A DNA stretch of 64,000 nt from assembly GCA_019454145.1 (NCBI GenBank), contig CP075366.1:2273564-2337563 (forward strand), in the 5' to 3' direction. The notes under the pieces are model-generated. The model was not told the origin of the DNA and did no database searches. It worked only from the letters and a program-made list of their open reading frames with translations. The translations under genes and the position numbers were made by a program. The DNA is from Fimbriimonadaceae bacterium. Lineage in GTDB: Bacteria; Armatimonadota; Fimbriimonadia; Fimbriimonadales; Fimbriimonadaceae. Of this stretch, positions 33,478-42,405 are shown piece by piece (position 1 is the first letter of the stretch; each line of letters opens with the position of its first letter).

Positions 33478-36153
33478 TTAGCCAGTTGACTGCATTCCCG
33501 CCGCGAGCCCTGCAATCGTTTGTAGCAGAGCTTGTTCGGTGTCCGGGTCTTCTTTGCCATTCCTCACTTGCTGGATTAAATGCGTTTGCAAAATATTGAG
33601 TGGGAGAGTGATGGGGTTCCGGAATTCAACCGTTTGGCGAACAACCGGTGAGGATTCCATGAGTTCTTCTTTTTGTTTGATTTCTAAGATGAGTCGCTTA
33701 GTCAGTTCATATTCCGCAGAAATACGCCCGTGAAACGAATCGGCCAGGGCTTTATCTTTCACGAGCTTGACGTACAGTTCTGCCGTGGGCAGATGAGTAC
33801 GGATCATTTCAAGTTCTGCGTTTTCAATAACAGTCGCGAAAAATGGCCAGCTTTGATACATCTCGCGCAGGAGCTCGATTGGCGTGGTCTGCAGGCCCGT
33901 ACCCAGCCCGTACCAGCCAGGAACCACGTAGCGCGATTGCACCCAGGCAAAGTTCCAAGGGATTGCCCGCAACCCGTCAAGCGAATCTAATTTTTTGCCC
34001 GGGCGCATGACGGGGCGAGACGCAATGCTGAGCTTGGAAATATATTCGATTGGTGATGCCGCTAGATAAAAATCCAGAAACTGAGGATCGTTGTAAATCA
34101 AATCCTTGTACGCCTTTTGTGATGCGGTCGCGATTATTTCTGCCGCCGTCCGCCACCCTGAGTTATCGGTTCCTGGTTCTGTTCTTCGCGCCGAGGAACT
34201 GAGCGACGCACTGAGTATCTGCTCCAGGTGGCGATGGGCGATCGGTCGAAGTGAGTAGCGAAAAGATATGACTTCGCCTTGCTCAGTGAATCGGATATCG
34301 CCGGAGAATGAGTGCGACGGTTGGCTGAGAATGGCTTTGTTGGCCCGTCCACCGCCTCGTCCGACTGTGCCACCGCGACCATGGAAATACCGCAGGTGGA
34401 CGTTGTGCTCGTGGGCGACGCGACTGAGGTCAGCCTGAGCTTTGTGCAACGCCCAATTCGCCGTAAAGTAACCGCCATCCTTGCTGGAATCACTGTATCC
34501 AAGCATGACTTCCTGTGTTCTGCCTCGACTCTCTAGGATTGACAGATAGAGCGGATTCGTGAACAGTTGCTCAAGAAGCGAAATGCCAAAGTGCAGGTCA
34601 TCAATTGTTTCGAGCAATGGAACAATGTCTATCGCTGATTGCGGCATTCCGTTTTGATAGCGGATTAGTCCAGCATCCTTGGCGAGCACCACGGCTTCCA
34701 GCAAGTCGCTCAAACCGTGGGTCATGGAGATGATGTAGCACGGGATGGATTCTGGCCCGTAAATCTCGTGCGCAGTTCGTATCGTGCGGAAGATTTCCCG
34801 GGTGGCTTCGCACTTTTCACTTCCACCCCAAGCAGAATCCACCATGGGTCGGGGGTTAGAGATTTCTTTGATGAGGAGAGCGATCTTGTCGTTTTCGGAA
34901 AGAACCTTATATTCGTCTGGATTGGATAACTCTCCGGAGGCATGGAAGAGCTCGCCGATTGGCGCGAGGTGTTCATCGGAGTGTTGCCGAACGTCGAGCG
35001 GGATAATGCCAGCCGGAAACGCGCGGAGGATTCGCATGAGGCGTGGGAAGAGTCCAGTCTTTGCGAACGGTGCGTTGTTATTTTTTATTAGGTGATCGCT
35101 TACAGTGTTGAGAAGTCCAATCAAATCTGAAGGCGGTATTTCATCGAGGAAGTAAGCAAGTGTTTTAAAAGCATCGGCGAACGGCATTTCGTTCGCATTA
35201 TCTGAAAATGGTGGGTAAGTTGTAATAAGGTCTATGGGAGTACCCGCTTGAGAGGCTTCATTAGCTAATCTCTCCAGCAAACTTCTGGCACCTTTCACGA
35301 ACATCGCACGGTGTTTCTTTAATACTTCAAGAGTGATTTCCGGAGTCACAGCAGGGTTGCCATCTCGGTCTCCACCAACCCATGAACGATAGGTGATCAG
35401 GTTGTCTAGCTCAGGCACCTCAGAGTCGAAAAGTGCTTGCCAGGCGTGTTCAAAATCCCGCTGAATCCAAGAAACGACCCGCAAAATCGTTCGCTCAAAG
35501 TAATAAAGCGCGTTGTCAACTTCATCAAGCACCGTCATTCCGCCGGGTTCTTGTTCTGCGGTTTGCCAAAGAGTTGTGATATTGCGACGAAGGTCATTCT
35601 CGACCATTTGGTCAGAGTTCAGGGGCCGGGATAAATCAACGTCTTTGTGAGAATCTGAAAGTGCGACGAGATTTCTGGCTATCGCTTCCAGTTTGTCGAG
35701 GACGACACGGCGACGAGCTTCGGTTGGGTGGGCAGTCAGAGTCGGAATGACGTGAAGTGACTCGATGAGTTCTCGCAGTTCAGATTCAGAGACGGTTTCT
35801 TTCAACTGCTTAAGGGTTTGTTCCACTGATTCCGGGCGTGACTTGCGAGAACGGTTCACTCGCACGATTTCTTTCTGTTCAGCGATATTGATCAGTTGGA
35901 AGAGGATCGTGTAGGCACGGGCAACGTGGCCAATAATTTTTGAATCTTTTAGTTCTGGAATCGCCTTTACAACTTCATCGCCAGGGGAATTCGCTCCGAA
36001 TAGAAACAGCTTTTGGGCAACTGCAACGACTTCCGGGCCTTCCTGCTCCGCAACGATTTCGCCAAGGAGTCGGTCAATTAAAACTAAGTCCTCGCAAAGT
36101 GGGGCCGAAAGATTGTAAAGACTAGGTTGGATGCCAAGCAGTGCGTTTGCCAC
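33478..36153 (-). CDS. ppc: Phosphoenolpyruvate carboxylase
   Basis: An 891-residue enzyme that fixes bicarbonate onto PEP to give oxaloacetate and refill the TCA cycle. The catalytic His is in TAHPTEA (about residue 140), the second signature in GYSDSSKDGGYFTANW (about 555-570), and the Gly/Arg loop FHGRGGTVGRGGG at about residue 590. Length is that of the bacterial long form. It starts with GTG. The C-terminal residues QSTG end close to the usual ...NTG terminus that forms part of the active site. Confidence 0.97.
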   Translation of the reverse strand: MANALLGIQPSLYNLSAPLCEDLVLIDRLLGEIVAEQEGPEVVAVAQKLFLFGANSPGDEVVKAIPELKDSKIIGHVARAYTILFQLINIAEQKEIVRVNRSRKSRPESVEQTLKQLKETVSESELRELIESLHVIPTLTAHPTEARRRVVLDKLEAIARNLVALSDSHKDVDLSRPLNSDQMVENDLRRNITTLWQTAEQEPGGMTVLDEVDNALYYFERTILRVVSWIQRDFEHAWQALFDSEVPELDNLITYRSWVGGDRDGNPAVTPEITLEVLKKHRAMFVKGARSLLERLANEASQAGTPIDLITTYPPFSDNANEMPFADAFKTLAYFLDEIPPSDLIGLLNTVSDHLIKNNNAPFAKTGLFPRLMRILRAFPAGIIPLDVRQHSDEHLAPIGELFHASGELSNPDEYKVLSENDKIALLIKEISNPRPMVDSAWGGSEKCEATREIFRTIRTAHEIYGPESIPCYIISMTHGLSDLLEAVVLAKDAGLIRYQNGMPQSAIDIVPLLETIDDLHFGISLLEQLFTNPLYLSILESRGRTQEVMLGYSDSSKDGGYFTANWALHKAQADLSRVAHEHNVHLRYFHGRGGTVGRGGGRANKAILSQPSHSFSGDIRFTEQGEVISFRYSLRPIAHRHLEQILSASLSSSARRTEPGTDNSGWRTAAEIIATASQKAYKDLIYNDPQFLDFYLAASPIEYISKLSIASRPVMRPGKKLDSLDGLRAIPWNFAWVQSRYVVPGWYGLGTGLQTTPIELLREMYQSWPFFATVIENAELEMIRTHLPTAELYVKLVKDKALADSFHGRISAEYELTKRLILEIKQKEELMESSPVVRQTVEFRNPITLPLNILQTHLIQQVRNGKEDPDTEQALLQTIAGLAAGMQSTG

Positions 36154-36334
36154 CGCCCAAGGTTACCGGTGGATATTGCTGAAGGTTGGGTTATTCCGGC
36201 AAACTGTATGAAATTTTTACTTCAGGTTCCAGCCGATATAAGAAACTGAATAGGCCATTCTTCACTGTAAAGTATAGATTCTATGGGGCCTCCCTCCACT
36301 CACATTGCTGGGGGCCGTAGAATGGGGAGACGTT

Positions 36335-37096
36335 ATGCTTGAAATTAAGAATCTGCACGCCATTGTTGCCGAAGATGACAAAGAAATTCTGCGCGGAATT
36401 AACCTGAGCGTAAAGCCAGGCGAAGTTCATGCAATCATGGGCCCGAACGGTAGCGGGAAGTCCACTCTGGCGAACATCTTAGCTGGTCGCGAAGACTACG
36501 AAATCACTCAAGGCTCAATTACTTATCTCGATGAAGACCTGGCGGATATGGAGCCTGAAGAACGAGCACATAAAGGTGTTTTTCTTGCATTCCAGTATCC
36601 AGTTGAAATCCCTGGCGTAAGCAATACCTATTTCCTCCGCGCCGCGGTAAATGCGAAGCGCACCGCAAACGGTGAATCTGAAATGAGTTCGATGGAATTC
36701 ATGAAGTTCATTCGTGAAAAAGTAAAGCTCCTTGGTTTGAAGGAAGACTTGCTGACTAGAAGCGTAAACGAAGGCTTTTCGGGCGGGGAGAAGAAGCGTA
36801 ACGAAATCTTCCAAATGGCGGTTTTAGAACCAACTCTTTGTGTTCTAGATGAAACCGATTCCGGTCTCGATATTGATGCCCTGCAAACGGTTGCCGCGGG
36901 TGTGAATGCTCTACGATCCGAAGGTCGCTCCTTTGTAATCGTCACTCACTACCAACGACTGCTCAATTACATCGTGCCCGACTTCGTTCACATTTTAATG
37001 GATGGCCGCATCGTCAAGAGCGGTGACAAGAGCCTGGCTTTGGAACTCGAAGAGAAAGGTTACGGCTGGCTGGATGACCTGGCGGCGAGCAAATAA
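36335..37096 (+). CDS. sufC: Fe-S cluster assembly ATPase SufC
   Basis: A 253-residue ABC-type ATPase that powers the SUF iron-sulfur scaffold. Walker [10 protein letters not shown] is at about residue 36, the Q-loop [10 protein letters not shown] at about 87, the signature [11 protein letters not shown] at about 148, and Walker [11 protein letters not shown] at about 172. The frame begins at 36305, but the ATG at 36335 has GGGGAGA in front and gives the family N-terminus. It is followed after 3 bases by sufD. Confidence 0.96.
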   Translation: MLEIKNLHAIVAEDDKEILRGINLSVKPGEVHAIMGPNGSGKSTLANILAGREDYEITQGSITYLDEDLADMEPEERAHKGVFLAFQYPVEIPGVSNTYFLRAAVNAKRTANGESEMSSMEFMKFIREKVKLLGLKEDLLTRSVNEGFSGGEKKRNEIFQMAVLEPTLCVLDETDSGLDIDALQTVAAGVNALRSEGRSFVIVTHYQRLLNYIVPDFVHILMDGRIVKSGDKSLALELEEKGYGWLDDLAASK

Positions 37097-37099
37097 AGC

Positions 37100-38398
37100 A
37101 TGAGCAAAAGTCTTGTTTACGAATCTGGCTTAGGCTCTCTACTGGCGGGTTTGAGCTTCGAAAAAGAACCTCAGTGGCTGGCTGATCTGCGCGCTAAGGG
37201 GAACGAACTCCATAACAAAATGGGAGTACCAACCCCGCGTAATGAAGAATGGAAATACACGCCGCTCCGTAGCCTGGCAAGTGTGAATTGGCAGTCCGGC
37301 GAACCTGGGCCAGCTGTCTTCTCGCAAGATCCAACCAACTACGCCGAAACCGCGATTCGCGTGTTTTTGGTGAACGGAAGATTTGACCGCAATCTGAGCG
37401 AAGTTCCGGCAACCGCTGGCCTCACTTGCATGAGCCTCCGCGACGCTATTTATGAAAAGTCAGAAGTTGCTGACTATCTCGGCAGTGTGGCTAAGATCGA
37501 AGATCACACCTTTGCCGCTCTTAACTCGGCTTGCTTTGTTGATGGTTTGTTCATCCACCTCAAAGCGGGTGCGATGGTTGAACCAGTCATCGAAGTGATT
37601 CACGTCACCAGCGGCGACGAGATGGTGATCGCTCCACGGATTTTGGTGGTGGCAGAAGAAAATTCCTCAGCGAAGATTATTGAGCAATATGTGAGCGACG
37701 GCGAAAGCAAAAACCTCACGATTCCGGTGACGGAAGTGATTCTGCGAAAGCACGCGAATGTTGAGCATGTTCGTTTGCAGGATGAGTCGGAGACTTCGTA
37801 CAACGTATCGCTCTGGGAAACGCTTCAAGATGAATCTAGCGAATACCGCGCCTACAACGTTGCTTTTGGTGCTGGCCTCGGAAGGCTCGATCAGAACATC
37901 TATCTTAACGGTCGGAATATCGTCACGAGGTTGGACGGCGTTGTCGTGGCTCGGGGAGAGCAAATCCTCGATAATCACACGAAGCTAGATCATGCGATGC
38001 CAGATTGCAACAGTTTTGAAATCTACAAGCAGATCATTGATGACAAAGCAACAGTCGTGTTCAACGGCAAGATTTTTGTCCACCAAGACGCTCAAAAAAC
38101 CGACGCTAAGCAAACCAATCAAGCACTGCTTCTCTCGCCAGATGCGACGATCAACAGCAAGCCTCAGCTCGAAATTTTTGCCGACGATGTGAAGTGCACC
38201 CACGGGGCAACCGTAGGGCAGATCGAAGACACCTTCCGGTTCTACATGCGTTCTCGCGGCATTCCGAAGGCAGAGGCAGATGCTATTTTGGTCTATGCGT
38301 TTGCGGCTGAAGTCTTGGAATTGATTTCCGATGAAGTCGTTCGTGAGCGATTAGAAAAACGGCTTTACAAAAAGCTCGGTATTGATTTCACGGTTTGA
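37100..38398 (+). CDS. sufD: Fe-S cluster assembly protein SufD
   Basis: A 432-residue SufBD-family scaffold subunit. The N-terminal PTPRNEEWKYTPL (about residues 44-56) is typical of SufD, and the beta-helix core with NGKIFVHQDAQKTDAKQTNQ and THGATVG (about 370) matches the family. It pairs with SufC; SufB, expected as partner, is not in the window, and neither are SufS or SufU. A terminator with a long T-run follows at once. Confidence 0.9.
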   Translation: MSKSLVYESGLGSLLAGLSFEKEPQWLADLRAKGNELHNKMGVPTPRNEEWKYTPLRSLASVNWQSGEPGPAVFSQDPTNYAETAIRVFLVNGRFDRNLSEVPATAGLTCMSLRDAIYEKSEVADYLGSVAKIEDHTFAALNSACFVDGLFIHLKAGAMVEPVIEVIHVTSGDEMVIAPRILVVAEENSSAKIIEQYVSDGESKNLTIPVTEVILRKHANVEHVRLQDESETSYNVSLWETLQDESSEYRAYNVAFGAGLGRLDQNIYLNGRNIVTRLDGVVVARGEQILDNHTKLDHAMPDCNSFEIYKQIIDDKATVVFNGKIFVHQDAQKTDAKQTNQALLLSPDATINSKPQLEIFADDVKCTHGATVGQIEDTFRFYMRSRGIPKAEADAILVYAFAAEVLELISDEVVRERLEKRLYKKLGIDFTV

Positions 38399-38411
38399 CC
38401 TCACCCCCAAA

Positions 38412-38448
38412 CCCCCTCTCCATTAAAACGGAGAGGGGGCTTTTTTTT
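38412..38448 (+). terminator. Intrinsic terminator after sufD
   Basis: A perfect 10-bp stem CCCCCTCTCC/GGAGAGGGGG (38412-38421 with 38430-38439) has an 8-base loop and eight T residues. The T-run overlaps the stop codon of the convergent VOC gene. Confidence 0.9.
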
Positions 38449-38854
38449 AATGGGAAGTCATGCTGAACCAGTTGCCAAACGGATCTTTCATGATCGCTTC
38501 TTTGCCATAAAACTGCTGAGTTGGTTCGGTTTTGAACTCAACACCTTTGGCGACTAAGTCGGCGTAGGTTGAATCGCAGTCGTCGCATTCAAAGACGCCA
38601 GCACCAAGACATCCCGCTTTGACAAGATCCCCCAGGATTTGGGCTTGTTCTTCAGAAAGGGCTGGGCCAGGGCCGACCGGCATAAGAACGATTTCAAGAT
38701 CGGGCTGGGTTTTGGGGCCAACTGTGAGCCAGCGGAAGCCGTTATCCATTGTGTGGTCGGTGCGAACATCGAACCCGAGTTTGTTAACATAAAAGTCGTA
38801 GGCAACATCTTGATCAAAAACCCAGATGGTGGCGTGTGAGAGTTTGGTAACCAT
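38447..38854 (-). CDS. VOC family protein (glyoxalase-like)
   Basis: A 135-residue metalloprotein fold of the vicinal oxygen chelate family (glyoxalase, bleomycin-resistance and dioxygenase relatives). The first beta-alpha module has HATIWVFDQDVAYDFYVNKLGF; the second ends in IMKDPFGNWFSM with the usual metal-site-like DPxGN. The start at 38854 (MVTKLSHA) is preferred over the upstream in-frame Met. Substrate unknown. Confidence 0.8.
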   Translation of the reverse strand: MVTKLSHATIWVFDQDVAYDFYVNKLGFDVRTDHTMDNGFRWLTVGPKTQPDLEIVLMPVGPGPALSEEQAQILGDLVKAGCLGAGVFECDDCDSTYADLVAKGVEFKTEPTQQFYGKEAIMKDPFGNWFSMTSH

Positions 38855-38891
38855 TTCGGTTACAGAATGCCAGAAGCTCAATGGATAAAAG

Positions 38892-39347
38892 TTATTCTAG
38901 TTTGTGATTTTTGGGTAGTTGAAAAGATTGGGAGAGGCAACTCGGAATAACCGGATTCACTGGCTGACCAGTTTCTGTTAAATGGCTCTTGGCAGACCTT
39001 TTGAACTCGGCAGGAGTAGAACCAGTGAGTTCCTTGAACCGGTTTGAAAAAGTCGGGAAGGATGTGTAGCCCACTTCCATCGCAATTTCTTGAACAGATA
39101 TGTTTTGAGTGGCAAGCAGCCGCAACGCTTTCTTGATGCGAAGATTGGCGAGGAAATCTCTGGGAGATTCATCATAAAAATCAATGAATAGTTTTGTAAA
39201 GTGGCTCGTAGAATAACCCGCGATCTGTGCGGCTCTTTGAATTGTGATCGGCTGATCGTAGTTGAGGGCAATCCACTGGCGGGCGGCTTCGATTGGCTTG
39301 AGGGCGTTGTTTCTTTTGAGCCAGCGCACAGTGGGCTGCGGAGGCAT
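38892..39347 (-). CDS. Small AraC-type transcriptional regulator downstream of ruvB
   Basis: A 151-residue protein made almost only of an AraC/XylS DNA-binding domain: the first helix-turn-helix is ITIQRAAQIAGYSTSHFTKLF (split around residue 50), the second NISVQEIAMEVGYTSFPTFSNRFKE (about 90-115) with the usual GSTPAEFKR ending. There is no sensor domain, so it resembles stand-alone MarA/SoxS-type regulators. The ATG at 39347 follows the ruvB stop by 2 bases with GGAG in front; the longer frame to 39464 runs inside ruvB and is rejected. It is probably co-transcribed with ruvAB. Confidence 0.82.
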   Translation of the reverse strand: MPPQPTVRWLKRNNALKPIEAARQWIALNYDQPITIQRAAQIAGYSTSHFTKLFIDFYDESPRDFLANLRIKKALRLLATQNISVQEIAMEVGYTSFPTFSNRFKELTGSTPAEFKRSAKSHLTETGQPVNPVIPSCLSQSFQLPKNHKLE

Positions 39348-39349
39348 CT

Positions 39350-40375
39350 TTACTCCAAATCCAGGGTCGGATTGGCAGAATTCTTTGGCATCGGCAGACC
39401 CAAATGCTGAAACGCATGGTGCGTGGCAACTCGTCCGCGTGGAGTCCTTGCCAGTAATCCACATTGCAAAAGAAATGGTTCACAAACGTCTTCAATCGTT
39501 CCAGAATCTTCGCCAGTAGACGCCGCGATTGTTTCTAATCCAACTGGCCCGCCTTTATATTTTTTAATGATTGCTTCGAGCACCAAGCGGTCAAGACGAT
39601 CCAGCCCAAGTTCATCGATTCCGAGTGCCTTGAGTGCTTTTTCCGCAACTGGAGCTGTAATGAGCGCATGCCCATCAACTTGGGCGAAGTCGCGAATTCG
39701 GCGGAGAAGGCGGTTTGCAATGCGAGGGGTGCCGCGCGATTTTGCGGCGATCATCGCCGAACCGCTGGCATCGACTTCGATTCCCAAAATGGTCGAAGAT
39801 CGCCGTACGATGTGATCCAATGCCGTGTCGTCGTAGAACCCAAAGTTCATTACGATGCCAAACCGGTCGCGTAGTGGCCCAGTGAGCAATCCTTGGCGAG
39901 TTGTTGCCCCGACGACAGTGAACGAAGGCACATCTAACCGTATCGACCGAGCCGCCGGTCCCTGCCCGATCATGATGTCCACCTTGCGGTCTTCCATGGC
40001 AGGGTAAAGGATTTCTTCCACCTGGCGGGAGAGCCGATGGATTTCATCGATAAATAAAACCGAACCAGGATCGAGGTTGGTGAGGATTCCCACCAAATCA
40101 CCAGGGCGGACGATAGCCGGGCCAGAAGTAACGTGCAACGTCGCCCCCATTTCTGTGGCGACGATGTGGGCGAGGGTGGTTTTTCCAAGACCGGGCGGGC
40201 CATAAAGCAACAGGTGGTCGAGCGATTCTTCCCGTTGCTTGGCGGCGGTCAAGAATACGTTGAGGTTTGATTTAATATCGTCTTGTCCGATGAACTCTTT
40301 GAGCAAACGTGGGCGGATGGAAAGTTCTTCATCCCCAACCATTGGTTCAGGGTTGAGTTCGTCGCTGCGGTTCAT
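39350..40375 (-). CDS. ruvB: Holliday junction branch-migration ATPase RuvB
   Basis: A 341-residue AAA+ motor that moves Holliday junctions with RuvA. Walker [10 protein letters not shown] is at about residue 60, Walker [11 protein letters not shown] at about 110, sensor 1 [19 protein letters not shown] at about 155, and the winged-helix end with [16 protein letters not shown] near residue 325. Length is typical. It overlaps ruvA by 4 bases. Confidence 0.98.
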   Translation of the reverse strand: MNRSDELNPEPMVGDEELSIRPRLLKEFIGQDDIKSNLNVFLTAAKQREESLDHLLLYGPPGLGKTTLAHIVATEMGATLHVTSGPAIVRPGDLVGILTNLDPGSVLFIDEIHRLSRQVEEILYPAMEDRKVDIMIGQGPAARSIRLDVPSFTVVGATTRQGLLTGPLRDRFGIVMNFGFYDDTALDHIVRRSSTILGIEVDASGSAMIAAKSRGTPRIANRLLRRIRDFAQVDGHALITAPVAEKALKALGIDELGLDRLDRLVLEAIIKKYKGGPVGLETIAASTGEDSGTIEDVCEPFLLQCGLLARTPRGRVATHHAFQHLGLPMPKNSANPTLDLE

Positions 40376-40971
40376 TTACTCAGCCTCTTGAGTGCGATCC
40401 GAACTTGCTGGCTGAGATCATCGGATTCATCACGGGCCGCCGCCGCCGCGTCCTCGAATTCATTCCGCTTGTAGCCAAGAGAAATGAGTGCTTCGGCAAG
40501 TGGATCATCTTGCGGCGTTGGCCGGATGACGGTTGTAATCGCCTTGCCGGGCATCGTTCCGACTTGTAATTCTAGAATTTTATCTTTGAGTTCAAGAATA
40601 ATGCGTTCCGCGAGCCGAAGCCCAATTCCCGGGGTCAACGCTAACGATTTTGCATCGGAAGCGGCAATGGATTGCACGGCCCCAGATTCACCGAGCGTAC
40701 TAATCACTCCAAGCGAAGTTTTTGATCCGCACCCTTTCACTTCACGGAGTAGCTCGAACAACCGCTTTTGACGAGCGGTTGCGAATCCGTAAAGGTTGTG
40801 TTCATCTTCTCGGATGACCTGCTTGGTGTAGAGGTCAACCGTTTCGCCAATGATTCCGAGTTCAATCGCCACAGTTTCGGGCACGTTTACCTCGTACCCC
40901 ACGCCGTGGCAGAGGATAACAAGCCGTTGATTTGAGGTTTCAATCACCTCACCCCGCAGTCGGGCGATCAT
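40372..40971 (-). CDS. ruvA: Holliday junction DNA helicase subunit RuvA
   Basis: A 199-residue tetrameric protein that binds four-way junctions. It has an N-terminal OB fold ([14 protein letters not shown]), two helix-hairpin-helix motifs ([14 protein letters not shown] and [15 protein letters not shown]) and a C-terminal RuvB-binding domain ([18 protein letters not shown]). A perfect inverted repeat lies just upstream in the gap shared with the dps gene. Confidence 0.97.
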   Translation of the reverse strand: MIARLRGEVIETSNQRLVILCHGVGYEVNVPETVAIELGIIGETVDLYTKQVIREDEHNLYGFATARQKRLFELLREVKGCGSKTSLGVISTLGESGAVQSIAASDAKSLALTPGIGLRLAERIILELKDKILELQVGTMPGKAITTVIRPTPQDDPLAEALISLGYKRNEFEDAAAAARDESDDLSQQVRIALKRLSK

Positions 40972-40982
40972 TCGGCAATGTT

Positions 40983-41000
40983 ACCATGTGTCTACATGGT
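40983..41000. promoter_or_regulatory. Inverted repeat between ruvA and dps
   Basis: ACCATGT and ACATGGT (40983-40989 and 40994-41000) form a perfect 7-bp inverted repeat with the 4-base spacer GTCT. It lies in the 49-bp divergent gap, a natural place for an operator serving both directions. Confidence 0.45.
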
Positions 41001-41020
41001 TTTGGTTTTAGGACGCATGA

Positions 41021-41764
41021 ATGTCGAATTCGGGTAAGGCGTATGATAGACTAACGAGAATCGATATGAACAACCGGGCCGCGGCAGAAAGCCTTTCCAA
41101 AGTATTGGCAGACACTTATGTATTGATGTTGAAAACCCAAAACGTGCACTGGCACGTGGTGGGCGCAAGTTTTGTCGGCATTCATAAACTGAGTGAAGAA
41201 CAGTACAACGAGCTTTTTATGGCGGTTGATGAAATCGCAGAACGAATCCGTGCGCTGGGTGCGACTGCCCCTGGCTCCATGGCGGAATATCTCAAGCTCG
41301 CCCGAATCAAAGAAGGCGTAAACGGAAGCGATGATGCCGCAATGGTTCAAACGTTGGTTGATGCCAACCAGGAAATGGCCAAGCTCTTACGCAAAGAGAT
41401 CGATACGATGGACGATCTGGACGATTACGGTAGCGAAGATATGCTGATCGCCCGGCTGCAAGTTCACGAAAAAGTCGCCTGGATGTGGGATAGCATGCTC
41501 GGTCAGATGGGAGCCAAAAAGACCGCGCTCGAGGAAGTCAAAGAAAAACAAGCGGAGGCTCCTAAAGTCGCGGAAAAGAAAGCCAAAGAAGTCAAGGCTG
41601 AAAAAGTAAAGGAAGCACCTAAGGCAAAGGAAGCTAAGGCGAAGAAGGAAAAGAAAGTCGAGGCTACCAAGGCAGTCGCCGCTCCGAAACCTAAAGCAGA
41701 GCCAGCCCCTGAGCCGTCAGGTGGCGGTCGGCGACGGCAGTTCAACGTGAAAGCGAACGGCTAA
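41021..41764 (+). CDS. Dps-like ferritin with Lys/Ala-rich C-terminal tail
   Basis: A 247-residue DNA-protection ferritin. The Dps core (about 15-165) keeps the inter-subunit ferroxidase ligands: His in NVHWHVVG, His in FVGIHKL, and Asp/Glu in AVDEIAERI. After the core comes a ~80-residue low-complexity tail of Lys, Ala, Glu and Pro ending in GGGRRRQFNVKANG, similar in composition to histone H1 or Hc1 tails. Dps normally has about 160-180 residues, so the tail is an addition, probably for DNA binding. The ATG at 41021 has AGGA at a proper distance. The 3' end overlaps the esterase gene by 4 bases. Confidence 0.9.
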   Translation: MSNSGKAYDRLTRIDMNNRAAAESLSKVLADTYVLMLKTQNVHWHVVGASFVGIHKLSEEQYNELFMAVDEIAERIRALGATAPGSMAEYLKLARIKEGVNGSDDAAMVQTLVDANQEMAKLLRKEIDTMDDLDDYGSEDMLIARLQVHEKVAWMWDSMLGQMGAKKTALEEVKEKQAEAPKVAEKKAKEVKAEKVKEAPKAKEAKAKKEKKVEATKAVAAPKPKAEPAPEPSGGGRRRQFNVKANG

Positions 41765-42405
41765 TCTAGCGAATGGCTGAGAAGCCATTCCGCGAGCCCT
41801 GATTTTTGATAGACGTCATCCCATGAATTGTGGGTGACGCCTTTGAACTCTGTGAGCTTGGCGTTTCCGCCCACCGCATTTATGGCGGCAACGGCGTTGC
41901 GGGATTCTTCTACTTTAATGACCGGATCGGCATCGCCATGAAACGCCCAGAGCGGAATCTGGGTGAGTCGTTTTGCCGCTTCGGGATCGGTTATCCATCC
42001 ACAAACGGGAGCCGCGGCGGCGAACTGCCAATCAAGCGAAGCCGCTAGCTGGAACGTTCCATGCCCGCCTTGTGAAAGACCAGTGATATAGCGTCGGTGA
42101 GGGTCGATTTTGTAATTCTGCTCGGCAAAAGTGAGGGTTTGGTTGATGCGGTCAATATAGGCGGGCCAGAGCGTATCGAATTCCGGCTTTTGCGGGCAGA
42201 TCACAATGAACGGCCAATCGGCGGCTTTCATGCGGATGGCGTGGCTGAGTCCGATTGCGGTTTGTTTGATTCCATCAGTGCCAGATTCTCCCCGCCCGTG
42301 GAGAAAAAGGATCGCCGGCGCGGGGGTCACAATTTCACGCGGAACGTAAATAACGAACTGGTTACCTTCGGCCTTATGGTTGATGAAGCCCGATATTGTT
42401 TCTAT
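41761..42405 (-). CDS. Alpha/beta-hydrolase esterase with an apparent ATA start
   Basis: A 214-residue carboxylesterase/dienelactone-hydrolase-like enzyme. The triad is Ser in GLSQGG, Asp in HGDADPVI and His in GVTHNSW. The only standard start (GTG 42330) would cut off the first strands, yet the upstream in-frame sequence (FINHKAEGNQFVIYVPREI) reads as genuine family N-terminus. An in-frame TGA at 42423-42421 limits the start to non-standard codons; ATA at 42405-42403 overlaps the preceding stop by 4 bases, exactly as the other genes of this operon do. GGGGAG lies 9 bases ahead. A sequencing error is the alternative. Confidence 0.65.
   Translation of the reverse strand: METISGFINHKAEGNQFVIYVPREIVTPAPAILFLHGRGESGTDGIKQTAIGLSHAIRMKAADWPFIVICPQKPEFDTLWPAYIDRINQTLTFAEQNYKIDPHRRYITGLSQGGHGTFQLAASLDWQFAAAAPVCGWITDPEAAKRLTQIPLWAFHGDADPVIKVEESRNAVAAINAVGGNAKLTEFKGVTHNSWDDVYQKSGLAEWLLSHSLD

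Noticed and set aside
38399-38449. CACCCCCAAACCCCCTCTCC-type repeat as a CRISPR or mobile repeat.
   Set aside because: It is a single hairpin with an eight-T tail at the end of sufD, which fits an ordinary terminator. No further copy was noticed in the window.
39348-39464. Longer AraC-type frame reaching into ruvB.
   Set aside because: It would overlap 117 bases of ruvB and its extra N-terminus ([13 protein letters not shown]...) shows no family similarity. The ATG at 39347 has GGAG and adjoins the ruvB stop.
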